Of a DNA stretch of 7,479 nt, positions 1 to 6,666 are shown piece by piece. Source of the DNA: an uncultured Alphaproteobacteria bacterium (lineage in GTDB: Bacteria > Pseudomonadota > Alphaproteobacteria > RF32 > CAG-239); the NCBI GenBank assembly GCA_900540425.1, contig UQFU01000078.1:1-7479 (forward strand), written 5' to 3'. The notes below the pieces were generated by a model, which did not search any database, was not told the DNA's origin, and saw nothing but the letters and a program-made list of their open reading frames with translations. A program made the translations under genes and the position numbers. Within the stretch, counting starts at the first letter, position 1. Each line of letters starts with the position of its first letter.

Positions 1-300
1 GAAGTCGACACCCGGGGGGGGTTTAGCCGCACCCCTGCCGTTGTTGGGAGTAATCATGCCGCTTCCCGGCGTCGGAATATCGACTTCTGTATCAAACAGG
101 GCTATCTCATCGGGAATTTGAGATGCTTCATTGGCGTTTGTCGCCGGTGCCGACTGGTTAAGCGGAGTCGGCCCTGTCACGTTGGGACTGCCGGCCGGAA
201 GCAAAGCCTGAGCCGGAGATATTGCCGCCGTTCCCAAACCGATAACTAAAGCCGCCAGGGAAACCCGGTATAATTTTTTTATCATCTCATTAGAATACAT
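1..300 (-). CDS. pilP: PilP-like type IVb pilus biogenesis protein, N-terminal part (cut by window edge)
   Basis: The reading frame is open from an ATG at 300 down to base 1, giving 100 residues; the C-terminus lies outside the window. Residues 1-32 form a Sec signal peptide: Lys-Lys-Leu-Tyr-Arg, then a hydrophobic stretch, then SPAQA as the likely signal-peptidase I site. The rest visible is Pro/Ala/Asn-rich and low in complexity, ending in a Lys-Pro-Pro-Pro-Gly segment encoded by a C8 tract. AAGGAG with a 6-base spacer precedes the ATG, so this start is preferred over the in-frame ATG at 285, and the gene overlaps the end of pilO by 11 bases. The PilP call rests mainly on position after pilL-pilN-pilO and on the exported N-terminus, as in the R64 order. 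In that family PilP is a small periplasmic protein working with PilN and PilO. The conserved C-terminal part is not visible, so the name is provisional. Confidence 0.6.
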   Translation of the reverse strand, partial: MYSNEMIKKLYRVSLAALVIGLGTAAISPAQALLPAGSPNVTGPTPLNQSAPATNANEASQIPDEIALFDTEVDIPTPGSGMITPNNGRGAAKPPPGVDF

Positions 301-1567
301 AGATTACTCCTTCGTAATTCCAGACTTTTGAGACAGGATTATATTTAATACTATTAATCTCAAGTCCTGAAAATTTTGTTAACAGTTCTTTCCAGATGTG
401 CGGCTTGTAGGTCGAGCTGAAGTTAAATTTTACATGCCGGTAAACATTATGCTGCGCCGAGGTTACGCTGGCGCTTGAAAGATTAAATTTCATTCCCAGA
501 GCCTGCCCGAGTTCGTTCAATTCGTTTTTCAAAACAGCGTCTCCGCGGGTCGGAGCAGAAGTTATTGTTTTGACGTTAGAATACACCGAAGAAGCAATCA
601 TTGTGTTGCCGTCGTCTGAAAAAATCTTGCCGCCCAGTTTCAGCTTGGGGTTGGAAACCGCCTGCCGCATCCAGGAAATTCTCCCGAAATCCCGCTTAAA
701 ACTGGTTGCCGCGCTGCCCTGCGTACAGGAAATATCGCCGATTTTCCATCCCGGTGCCACAATGGACACCAGTTTGGCAACAGCCGCCTCGCATTGGTCC
801 ATGACCATTGCCGGGTCTTTAATTTTTTCCCAGGGCTTTACTTCGGGAACAACCTCAACTTTTTTGGGAACAACTTTGGGCGCCACCGGAACCATAACCG
901 GCCTTTTCGGCGGAGCCAGAAAAATTTCCGTAAAAAGGGTATACAGCAGCCACAAACCGATGATTGAAGATATTGCAATTACCATAACCAATTTGGAACC
1001 GCGCAGCCCTTTGATTTTTTGCAGCTTGGCCTTGGCGCCGCGCTGCATTAATTTTCCCAAATCCGGATATTCTGTTTCCTCAAAGCCCCATTCCGGCGGC
1101 GCAATCTTGCGCCCCCAGTCCGGAACCGCCAACATGGATTCAAACTGGTTTTTGGCGTCTTCTTCGTTCAAGAACAGCATATCGCCGTCTGAAAGGATAA
1201 TATCGTTACGGATACAGGTATACCACCATCCGCTGTTGACCTTGAAAACGGCAATAAAGGAAGATCTGTCCGAAAGGGCGGTCGCCAGGGGAACTGCCGC
1301 CGCTTCCTCGTTTTTCTTATATCCGTCGGTTGAAACGCAAATACCAAACTGTGGGGCTTTGCCGGGTTTGATACAAAAAAGGTCGGCGCCTTCCAAAATG
1401 CCCTGCGACGCTTCTTCGACTTCCATAAACGGATCATCTTTATTTTGCAGCGGCTGCCAAAAGAGGTTGGTGGCGTATTCTACGCCGTCAACAACAATTT
1501 CCGTTCCTACGGATTGCTCTTTGCTCTTTTCAACGTCTTCATCTGTCAGATTAGCATCTTCCAGCAC
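290..1567 (-). CDS. pilO: Type IVb pilus accessory protein PilO2 (PAP_PilO family)
   Basis: This is a 425-residue protein, close to the size of PilO from R64-type thin-pilus operons. The N-terminal half (1-190) is soluble and presumably cytoplasmic. It contains a WWYTCIRND strand and an acidic GDMLFLNEEDA segment typical of PilO2 proteins. A single membrane span follows at about 192-213, then a Pro/Val/Lys-rich linker at about 219-245 and a periplasmic domain to the C-terminus. The periplasmic part has two cysteines (259 and 281) that could form a disulfide. In the family, PilO is a bitopic inner-membrane protein that helps connect the motor platform to the outer-membrane secretin. The start is GTG at 1567, with AAGGGG seven bases upstream and 18 bases after the pilN stop. 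No ATG in frame gives a better start. Family membership is strong by sequence character and by position between pilN and the pilP-like gene. Confidence 0.88.
   Translation of the reverse strand: MLEDANLTDEDVEKSKEQSVGTEIVVDGVEYATNLFWQPLQNKDDPFMEVEEASQGILEGADLFCIKPGKAPQFGICVSTDGYKKNEEAAAVPLATALSDRSSFIAVFKVNSGWWYTCIRNDIILSDGDMLFLNEEDAKNQFESMLAVPDWGRKIAPPEWGFEETEYPDLGKLMQRGAKAKLQKIKGLRGSKLVMVIAISSIIGLWLLYTLFTEIFLAPPKRPVMVPVAPKVVPKKVEVVPEVKPWEKIKDPAMVMDQCEAAVAKLVSIVAPGWKIGDISCTQGSAATSFKRDFGRISWMRQAVSNPKLKLGGKIFSDDGNTMIASSVYSNVKTITSAPTRGDAVLKNELNELGQALGMKFNLSSASVTSAQHNVYRHVKFNFSSTYKPHIWKELLTKFSGLEINSIKYNPVSKVWNYEGVIYVF
307..312 (-). promoter_or_regulatory. Ribosome binding site of the pilP-like gene
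   Basis: AAGGAG on the minus strand lies 6 bases before the ATG at 300 and inside the last codons of pilO. It decides for the start at 300, because the in-frame ATG at 285 has no properly spaced purine tract. The layout suggests translational coupling to pilO. Confidence 0.7.
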
Positions 1568-1574
1568 CGTTTTT

Positions 1575-1580
1575 CCCCTT
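1575..1580 (-). promoter_or_regulatory. Ribosome binding site for the GTG start of pilO
   Basis: AAGGGG on the minus strand with a 7-base spacer to GTG at 1567. It sits in the 18-base gap after the pilN stop codon and supports the non-ATG start. Confidence 0.6.
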
Positions 1581-1585
1581 CAATG

Positions 1586-3202
1586 TTAAATATGTCTCAT
1601 CCGGGATTCCGGAACCAGCGGAGATTCCAAAACAACCGGGGTCAGGATAATAACCAAGACGTTCCGCAGTTTTTCGGCTGTGGCCGTTCCGCCGAACAAA
1701 GAATTGGTTGCCGAACCAACGCCTTCTTTGTTGGTTTTGTTCTCAACCCGTTCATACCCTGTCAAAATGAGGGATTCGCCGGTCGTCAGGGCAACTTCCT
1801 GTGTAAAGCCTCGGGATTCGATTTGCGGGTTCTGAATATACTGGCCGTTGTCCGAAGATGTTCCGTCTGCACTTTCGTTCAAATATACCTTTTCCAAAGC
1901 AATCAGGTCAGAAAGCGTCAGGTTAAACATCAGCAGCAGGCGCCCGTGTTCCAGAATTCTCGGCAGAACGTCCATTGTGAAACCTGTCTCAATTTCTTCC
2001 GTCTCCGTAGAAATATCATAGTTGTCGCCGTCGCTGCCGCTGTTGGTCTTGGTAATTTCAGAAATATATTTCTGTTTTTTGATAACCTGAATAGGCGCCG
2101 GTTTGTTGTTCAGCGTTGTTACCGTGCCGCTGGTGACCAAAGTTGTGGTTCCTTGCGTTGACAAAGCCTTGACAATGGCATCGGCAGTCAAATGCCCCGG
2201 AGCAATCGCCATCGTCAGGTTTTTGGCAACGTCTTCGGAAAGGCTGCTGGTCGGGCTGGCGATCGAGAACTGCTTGGCTCCGTCTTTATAGATTGCCGAC
2301 AAATTAAGGCCGTATTGGTCGGCATCGTCAATCGTAACCTGCAAAACCTTAACGCTGATGGCAACTTGGCGGGACAAACGCCCATTCTGTTCGTTAACGA
2401 AACGAGCCACTTTTTTAATGTCATTCGGGGTCGATGTCAACGAGATGGTTCCGTTTGCCGGATCCATCGTCAGCTTGGCTTTGGTGTCGACCATGCCCTT
2501 AATCGTATTTTCCACGTTTTTCCACAATTCGACTTCAACGGAACTGGTTAACGAAATTGACGACGTTCCGCCTTCGCCGCTGGCCGAACCGCCGATGTTG
2601 ACCGACAAATTCGGTTTGGTCGGCAGGCTGTACAGAACAAAGGTTTTGGTAACGTATTTATAGAAATATATTTCGCCTTTTTCATATTTCCACCAAATGC
2701 CGAAACGCGATGAAATCTCATCCAACAAACCGCTCAGCGGCCCCCGATAAGACAAAAGCATTTTGTTCGGCTCCGTCCAGTCGGCATTAATGGAAGCGGC
2801 CGTCGGCTTGTTCTTCTCGGCGTTTTTAACGATATTGTCTTCCAGTTGGGACGCATAACGGATTTTTAGTGACGTTACTTTGTTAAGCATGTCGCCGATT
2901 TCAAACAAGGTAACCGGACGGTTGCTGATTAAGGTAACGGCATCTGGCTTTTCCAAATAAGTCGGAACCGGTTCGCCTTCGTATTCAATATCGCTGGTAT
3001 CTCCCAGCCAGATATCGTTCTTAACCCGGACAAGATCAACATTGGCCGGTGACGCCGGCATCTTGGCTGTTTCCTTGAGCTTGGTCGCGGCCGAAACCTC
3101 CCTCTCCACCGTGGCGTCAAGCTGAGTAGACAAAGAGCATGAGGCCAGCAGCCCGGCTGCCAGCAGCACAATGCCGCAGTATTTCTTTTTATTCGTAAGC
3201 AT
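1586..3202 (-). CDS. pilN: Type IVb pilus outer-membrane lipoprotein secretin PilN
   Basis: Counted from the ATG at 3202 this is 538 residues, the normal size for PilN/TcpC/BfpB-type secretins. Residues 1-21 are a lipoprotein signal with a Leu-Ala-Ser-Cys lipobox, so Cys22 should be lipidated. Residues about 85-180 fit an N0-like domain and about 185-275 a second periplasmic N domain. The secretin core runs from about 278 to 525. It opens with a RQVAISVKVLQVTI strand and carries the hallmark VALTTGESLILTGYERV (about 470-486) and the LRNVLVIILTPVVL strand (about 512-525). Secretins oligomerise into a gated outer-membrane ring through which the pilus passes. GGAGG six bases ahead of the ATG at 3202 fixes the start; the upstream TTG at 3223 would add seven residues but lacks such a site. 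The gene overlaps the end of pilL by 14 bases, implying coupled translation and coordinated stoichiometry. Confidence 0.93.
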   Translation of the reverse strand: MLTNKKKYCGIVLLAAGLLASCSLSTQLDATVEREVSAATKLKETAKMPASPANVDLVRVKNDIWLGDTSDIEYEGEPVPTYLEKPDAVTLISNRPVTLFEIGDMLNKVTSLKIRYASQLEDNIVKNAEKNKPTAASINADWTEPNKMLLSYRGPLSGLLDEISSRFGIWWKYEKGEIYFYKYVTKTFVLYSLPTKPNLSVNIGGSASGEGGTSSISLTSSVEVELWKNVENTIKGMVDTKAKLTMDPANGTISLTSTPNDIKKVARFVNEQNGRLSRQVAISVKVLQVTIDDADQYGLNLSAIYKDGAKQFSIASPTSSLSEDVAKNLTMAIAPGHLTADAIVKALSTQGTTTLVTSGTVTTLNNKPAPIQVIKKQKYISEITKTNSGSDGDNYDISTETEEIETGFTMDVLPRILEHGRLLLMFNLTLSDLIALEKVYLNESADGTSSDNGQYIQNPQIESRGFTQEVALTTGESLILTGYERVENKTNKEGVGSATNSLFGGTATAEKLRNVLVIILTPVVLESPLVPESRMRHI

Positions 3203-3860
3203 TCTCATCCTCCATTGTCTCAATCACCAGGACGCGGTTTCCTTTATAAAATGTTGCAATCGGCGCCGGCCGGGCTCTTCCGAAAGCGCGAACCAGAGCG
3301 GCACTTACGTCGGCAAAACGCCCTCTGAACATTGCCCCGGCGTTCAGCGTATAATTCCGGTTTGTTTTCCAGATCAAACGCCAGCCGGACTCATTGCTCC
3401 ACTGTGTCAGCAAAGCTTTGAGGGATTGCCCTTCTTCAGCTAGCCAGTCTTTCACGGGATCTTCGCCGCTACCCTGAATCTCCGTGTTGACTTCGGTTTC
3501 GATTTCCGTAGTCGTCTCTGTGCTTTTGATTTCTTCTTCGTAATCGGTTACTTCTTCCTCAATGGTCGGCGGAATTGCAGCGGCCATGTTGCTAGGCCCC
3601 CCGGATTGGACAATACGCTGGTCGCGGGGCGTCCGTTCCCCGTATTCGCGATAATCGGCGGCAACCTCGGTGTAGTTGACATATTCGTCATTTGCAGCCG
3701 GAGGCGTAATGCACGGTCCGTCATCGGAAGTGCACGCCGGTGCCGGAGCAGAAGCCGCAGCCGTATTTTCCGCATTCTCGTCAATCGGGCGGAAAAGATA
3801 ACAGCCGCTTGTCGCAAACAGGCAAATCAGGCAGGCTGCTATACTAAGTTTCTTGTCCAT
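3189..3860 (-). CDS. pilL: PilL/TcpQ-domain lipoprotein of the type IVb pilus
   Basis: From the ATG at 3860 this is a 223-residue lipoprotein. A lipobox ending Ala-Thr-Ser-Gly-Cys places the lipidated cysteine at residue 20, and two further cysteines (43 and 50) sit close to the anchor. Residues 55-135 are a low-complexity spacer with a Glu/Thr-rich block at about 100-128. Residues about 135-214 match the TcpQ C-terminal domain: a GQSLKALLTQWSNESGW start, a WKTNRNYTLNAG middle and a closing NRVLVIE strand. In the family this secretin-N0-like domain binds the secretin and aids its insertion or stability, as TcpQ does for TcpC and BfpG for BfpB. It is shorter than R64 PilL, mostly in the spacer. 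AAGGA with an 8-base spacer and the promoter at 3903-3931 support this start over longer in-frame alternatives (ATG at 3890 or 3944). The next gene, pilN, overlaps it. Confidence 0.82.
   Translation of the reverse strand: MDKKLSIAACLICLFATSGCYLFRPIDENAENTAAASAPAPACTSDDGPCITPPAANDEYVNYTEVAADYREYGERTPRDQRIVQSGGPSNMAAAIPPTIEEEVTDYEEEIKSTETTTEIETEVNTEIQGSGEDPVKDWLAEEGQSLKALLTQWSNESGWRLIWKTNRNYTLNAGAMFRGRFADVSAALVRAFGRARPAPIATFYKGNRVLVIETMEDENAYE
3209..3213 (-). promoter_or_regulatory. Ribosome binding site that fixes the pilN start
   Basis: GGAGG on the minus strand with a 6-base spacer to the ATG at 3202, located inside the last codons of pilL. It favours this ATG over the longer frame beginning with TTG at 3223. 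Confidence 0.75.
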
Positions 3861-3868
3861 TTTTGCAA

Positions 3869-3873
3869 TCCTT
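3869..3873 (-). promoter_or_regulatory. Ribosome binding site of the pilL-like gene
   Basis: AAGGA on the minus strand, 8 bases ahead of the ATG at 3860. The alternative ATG at 3890 has an AGGG at similar spacing, but the predicted transcript begins near 3896, which would exclude that site. Confidence 0.5.
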
Positions 3874-3902
3874 AAAGCACATTTTGTCATAAATTTTTCC
3901 CT

Positions 3903-3931
3903 ATCATACATTTTGAAAAATAAATAATCAA
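3903..3931 (-). promoter_or_regulatory. Internal sigma70-type promoter ahead of pilL
   Basis: On the minus strand, TTGATT (3926-3931) and TATGAT (3903-3908) are separated by exactly 17 bases. Transcription would start near 3896, leaving a leader of about 36 bases before the pilL ATG at 3860. It lies in the 88-base gap between the OmpA-like gene and pilL, the widest gap in the operon. It would let pilL-N-O-P be expressed apart from the first gene. Confidence 0.5.
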
Positions 3932-3948
3932 GCGCAAGCCTCAACTTA

Positions 3949-5751
3949 TTACCATTGCAAATAATAACCGTTGTTGTTTGGCGTGTTATTTTTCATTGTC
4001 GTCTCATTGCTTTGTTCGTTTATCCGAATTGTCCTCATTACAAAAGAGTTTGGTTCCCGTACGGTATAAACAACTCTGATCTTGTTGCTGTCGACGCCGC
4101 GTCCGGCCAGAATATTGCTGAGCAGATTAAGGCGTTTTTGCTGCAAAATATGGTCGCTGCGGCCGTTAAGGCGAATTTCCAAGGCGATTGAGGCTTCTTC
4201 GGCGGCTTTTTTTCCAAAGGCCTGAATCCATTGCAGGGTCGTACCGGAAATTTCGGCACGGTTGGGCTGAAAAGAAAGGCGGATTTCCGTAGGCAGGATT
4301 TTGGGGCTTTCTTTTTTGCCGCCCATCTTGCGGGCAATGCTGTCGATAATTCCTTCGCCGTCGTCCCCGGCCGTTTCTTCGGGAGATTTTTCGTTGTTGC
4401 CGCCCGAAAAAATAGAAGTGATGCTGCTAAGCAGTCCGCCTTCTTTTTTGCGAACGTTTCTCCCTTGGGCATCCAGGATTTTAATGTCGTTTTCAGTCTT
4501 TTCTTCCGGCTGCTCCCTCACAATGCCCCGCTCTTCGTCCAATTCGCGCTCAATGCTCCGGTTTTCTTCTGAAGAAGTCAGTTGCGGCGTCAGGTTTTCG
4601 TCGTCTAAAATGTCTTGGGGAATGGGAATAAGCAGATTGTCAATCATTTCCCCGGCCACCTGAATCTCCCCGCTTCTGCTGGCGGCCGCTTGCTTGCCGC
4701 CGCGCAAAACCTGTTGGATTTCCTCTTCGCTTTTATTGGTATCCGCCTCCAGAATTAACCGGTTTTTAGGATGGTCGCGGCCTTTGGCAACAGCCCAGGC
4801 CTCACTTTCTGTTTCTGCGGTTTTTTTTTCTGTTTGTCGAGCCTGTTCTTTTTCGGCTTTCAGCTCCGCCATACTCTTCCAGGCGTTACCGTCGTCGGTC
4901 GGGACGATGCTGTCGTTGCCGGCGGGTTTTTCGGGAGCTCCCAGACTCTTGATCGGAACGTTTTTATCGGCGGCGGCTACCTGATTGCCTTCGCTGTCAG
5001 CGCTGACCTGCATGCCTTGTCCGGCAAACTCCAAACCATTGCCTCGTTCCAGCGGAATAAGCAGCATCGGCTCATTATCTTCGGCGGCAGCCAGAATGGT
5101 CTGCGGCTGTTTCTTCTCGCTTTCCGGAACTTTGTTCAACGGTTTTTGTGGGCGAGATTCCGAAATGGAACGTTCTTCGCGGCCGGCAATCTTAATTTCA
5201 GGCGGAGCCGGTTCTTTTCTGACGACGACAATCTTGTTGATATTTTCCTTTGGCTGTAATGCCGGCGATGTTGGCTTTTCAATGCCCGCGGAAACTTCTG
5301 CCGCCGCCGGAAGCGGTTCGGAATTTATAATTTCGGCAGTCGGCCGGGAGTGCCCCGTGGTATCGGAAATTTCCGATGCATGGTCTTCCGTGCCGATTTC
5401 AATATCAAGGGGAATATAGTTGAAATTAAAATCATTGTCGTTTGCTGCATCCGCCATGATAATGGAGTCTTCCGGAATTTTTGGTTCCGCTTCCGGATTT
5501 CTAAGGGGATGTGTATCGGGCAGAGGCTTGGGAATTTCCGGCAGAACGCTGAGAGCAATTTTCTTGACCGGCAGGGCACGGACAGGCTTTTGTTGTGTGT
5601 CATTAAGAAAAAGCACAATATTCTTGTTTGAAATAATCAAATCGTCATGGCTTTCTTGAGAGGCGTGCAAAAAAACTTTATCAGCCGCAAAAATTGCCGA
5701 TAAAGATAAAGAAAAGCTGTAAATAAATGCTCTGAAACCTGCTTTTTCCAT
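3949..5751 (-). CDS. Secreted protein with long disordered region and C-terminal OmpA-like domain
   Basis: I do not recognise this 600-residue protein as a named family. Residues 1-22 form a Sec signal peptide ending in AIFA before ADK. Residues about 55-480 are rich in Pro, Glu, Lys, Ser and Ala with little predicted order. They include charged, helix-prone stretches at about 291-320 and 395-420. Residues about 484-578 resemble the OmpA-family peptidoglycan-binding fold: an IRLSFQPNRAEISG strand-turn, a helix around 505-520, then ALEIRLNGRSD, the QQKRLNLLSNIL helix and RGVDSNKIRVVY. The Arg in QQKR and the Asp in GRSD are candidates for the diaminopimelate-contacting pair, but the usual motif is degenerate. 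An Asn-rich tail ends in YYLQW. GAGGGG six bases ahead supports the ATG. It is the first gene of the operon, so a periplasmic scaffold or peptidoglycan anchor for the pilus secretin is a reasonable inference, not shown. Confidence 0.72.
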   Translation of the reverse strand: MEKAGFRAFIYSFSLSLSAIFAADKVFLHASQESHDDLIISNKNIVLFLNDTQQKPVRALPVKKIALSVLPEIPKPLPDTHPLRNPEAEPKIPEDSIIMADAANDNDFNFNYIPLDIEIGTEDHASEISDTTGHSRPTAEIINSEPLPAAAEVSAGIEKPTSPALQPKENINKIVVVRKEPAPPEIKIAGREERSISESRPQKPLNKVPESEKKQPQTILAAAEDNEPMLLIPLERGNGLEFAGQGMQVSADSEGNQVAAADKNVPIKSLGAPEKPAGNDSIVPTDDGNAWKSMAELKAEKEQARQTEKKTAETESEAWAVAKGRDHPKNRLILEADTNKSEEEIQQVLRGGKQAAASRSGEIQVAGEMIDNLLIPIPQDILDDENLTPQLTSSEENRSIERELDEERGIVREQPEEKTENDIKILDAQGRNVRKKEGGLLSSITSIFSGGNNEKSPEETAGDDGEGIIDSIARKMGGKKESPKILPTEIRLSFQPNRAEISGTTLQWIQAFGKKAAEEASIALEIRLNGRSDHILQQKRLNLLSNILAGRGVDSNKIRVVYTVREPNSFVMRTIRINEQSNETTMKNNTPNNNGYYLQW

Positions 5752-5770
5752 TCATAACCCCTCACAAATC

Positions 5771-5799
5771 TTGATAAAACAAAAACGGAATCTTGGCAA
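5771..5799 (-). promoter_or_regulatory. Candidate promoter of the minus-strand operon
   Basis: On the minus strand, TTGCCA (5794-5799) and TATCAA (5771-5776) are separated by 17 bases. The predicted start near 5764 leaves a very short leader whose first bases would be the GAGGGG ribosome site (5758-5763). The -10 box is a weak match. A second -10-like TATAAG just upstream lacks a -35 partner. Treat as tentative. Confidence 0.35.
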
Positions 5800-5884
5800 G
5801 GGCTTATAAAAAAATGCGAATTTCTGTGGATTCTTTTAAATGAATTTACTTTTCGTTTAGAAACGGCGGAGCTTTGATGCAAAA

Positions 5885-6006
5885 TCAATGGCTTCCGGGC
5901 GTGTTTCCTTTCTGGCGTTGCCACCGGGGAAAATTTTTTTTGTATGAAAAGGCCGTAAAAAACAACAAGACCCCGCCCGTACAGACAGCAATCGCCAAAA
6001 AAACAT
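5885..6006 (-). pseudogene. Cryptic small single-pass membrane protein, out of frame at a T7 tract
   Basis: On the minus strand an ATG at 6006 is preceded by GGAA with a 6-base spacer and followed at once by seven T. Read as it stands, the ATG frame gives a Cys/Arg-rich peptide that does not look like a protein. If the tract had eight T, the frame would become a 40-residue peptide starting MFFLAIAVCTGGVLLFF. That peptide has one membrane span, a basic juxtamembrane segment (SYKKNFPRWQRQKG) and a stop at 5885-5887. This could be a phase-variable gene, an indel in the assembly, a decayed gene or chance in T-rich DNA. I do not recognise the product. Confidence 0.25.
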
Positions 6007-6071
6007 TGCTGCTTCCTATATAAAATAGACAAAAATATATGGACTTTAAAATAAAATATGATATTATTCTA

Positions 6072-6116
6072 ATAAATGCGGGCGTTGATAAGTATTATTT
6101 TGTCAATCGCATTTAT
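6072..6116. repeat. Stem-loop ahead of the first VirB2-like pilin gene
   Basis: ATAAATGCG (6072-6080) and CGCATTTAT (6108-6116) are perfect inverted repeats of 9 bases. Inside them TTGATAA (6085-6091) pairs with TTGTCAA (6100-6106) over 7 positions with one wobble. An 8-base loop and an asymmetric bulge (4 bases on the left, 1 on the right) complete the structure. It ends 44 bases before the start codon and contains the -35-like TTGTCA. It may be an operator or a leader RNA structure. Confidence 0.6.
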
Positions 6117-6160
6117 CCAACTTCTTTAATTATTATCATGTTTTATAGGAGATAAAATTT

Positions 6161-6535
6161 ATGAGTTTTTTGAGAAAAAATATATGGTTCCTCAGTCTGG
6201 TTGTGCTGGTCGTAGCTTGTCTGGCGATCCCCGATGCTTTTGCGGCAACGGTATTTGATACTGCTAATAGAAAAGCGTCAGAAACTTTTAAGGCTGTTAA
6301 GACTGTAATCTTTATCGTCGGCGGTTTCGGTTTGGTGGCTTTGGCTTTCTTTGCCGTTTTCGGCAAACTGAAATGGACTTGGTTCGCCTCGCTGGCAGTA
6401 GGGCTGGCCATTCTGGCTGCGGCGGGTGCGATTATTGACTACGCAACTAGTAATAGCGGTTCGGGAATTATGACTAAAAATGATTACTTGGACGATTCCC
6501 TGAGTGGAAGCGGTGGTGATGCATCGTTTGATTAG
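6161..6535 (+). CDS. VirB2/TrbC-family pilin-like protein, copy A
   Basis: This 124-residue protein has a signal peptide (1-28) ending in DAFA before ATVF, so the mature form would be about 96 residues. Two membrane segments follow, about 48-67 and 73-91, joined by a tight basic loop (GKLKW, 68-72). That arrangement of signal peptide plus two spans with a short positively charged loop is the signature of the VirB2/TrbC conjugative pilin family. The C-terminal tail (about 95-124) is Ser/Gly/Asp-rich and longer than in typical VirB2, so it may carry surface variation. AGGAG with a 9-base spacer precedes the ATG. A family pilin would sit in the inner membrane until assembled, but no VirB4, VirB6 or other T4SS gene is visible. 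It has no class III prepilin motif, so it is not the T4b pilin itself. It is nearly identical in its core to the gene at 6756. Confidence 0.75.
   Translation: MSFLRKNIWFLSLVVLVVACLAIPDAFAATVFDTANRKASETFKAVKTVIFIVGGFGLVALAFFAVFGKLKWTWFASLAVGLAILAAAGAIIDYATSNSGSGIMTKNDYLDDSLSGSGGDASFD
6232..6465 (+). repeat. Duplicated pilin core, copy A
   Basis: This block aligns without gaps to 6827-7060 at a constant offset of 595 bases. Within it 6287-6345 is identical to 6882-6940 over 59 bases. The remaining differences are mostly third-position changes. Sequence similarity drops sharply on both sides, at the signal peptide and at the C-terminal tail. Confidence 0.9.
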
Positions 6536-6547
6536 TGAAAAATAATC

Positions 6548-6557
6548 ACGGATCCGT
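6548..6557. repeat. Short perfect palindrome after pilin copy A
   Basis: ACGGATCCGT is a perfect 10-base palindrome 12 bases after the stop codon. Its left half also pairs with ATCCGT at 6574-6579. No function can be assigned; it could be part of the 3' end structure of the transcript. Confidence 0.4.
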
Positions 6558-6583
6558 CCGGTTATAAAAGTTCATCCGTTTTA

Positions 6584-6624
6584 TGGCAGAACTCATGCCC
6601 AAAAGTTCCGCATGGGTTCTGTTA
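6584..6624 (+). terminator. Hairpin between the pilin genes, possible terminator without a T tract
   Basis: AGAACTCATG (6588-6597) pairs with CATGGGTTCT (6611-6620) with one wobble, and the stem extends outward by four more pairs to 6584/6624. The loop has 13 bases. No T run follows, so it is not a standard intrinsic terminator. It may instead stabilise the 3' end of the copy A message or act as a weak terminator. Confidence 0.4.
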
Positions 6625-6666
6625 CATAAAATTAACTAGACTTTAAACTTTGGTTTGCTATAATGT

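Larger units (their letters stand above)
5752..6160. other. Divergent intergenic region between the pilus operon and the pilin genes
   Basis: These 409 bases separate two start codons facing away from each other. They hold the candidate promoter of the minus-strand operon at 5771-5799, the cryptic minus-strand membrane-protein frame at 5885-6006 and a very AT-rich stretch from about 6020. The stem-loop at 6072-6116 and the ribosome site AGGAG at 6147-6151 of the first pilin gene follow. TTGTCA at 6100-6105 is a -35-like hexamer, but the nearest -10-like hexamer (TTTAAT, 6125-6130) is 19 bases away, so no promoter for the first pilin gene is called. Confidence 0.6.

Noticed and set aside
570..1589. 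Long plus-strand frame of 339 codons opposite pilO
   Set aside because: It is antisense to a clear PilO2 protein and shares its codon periodicity; the product is Ser-rich with no domain. It is a shadow frame.
1445..2161. Plus-strand frame of 238 codons opposite pilN
   Set aside because: It is antisense to the secretin core and begins inside pilO; Arg/Asn/Phe-rich shadow without a recognisable domain.
3861..3944. N-terminal extension of the PilL-like protein to an ATG at 3944
   Set aside because: It would place 28 residues before a classic lipoprotein signal peptide and overlaps the promoter at 3903-3931. The ATG at 3860 has a suitable ribosome site.
5877..6023. Plus-strand frame of 48 codons with a GGAG upstream
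   Set aside because: The peptide shows no domain, membrane span or protein-like composition, and it opposes the direction suggested by the cryptic membrane frame. The ribosome-site match alone is not enough.
5637..6032. Minus-strand open frame of 131 codons overlapping the start of the OmpA-like gene
   Set aside because: It runs 115 bases into the start of the well-supported gene at 5751, in another frame, with no ribosome site and an atypical Cys/Arg/Lys-rich composition. It is a chance frame.
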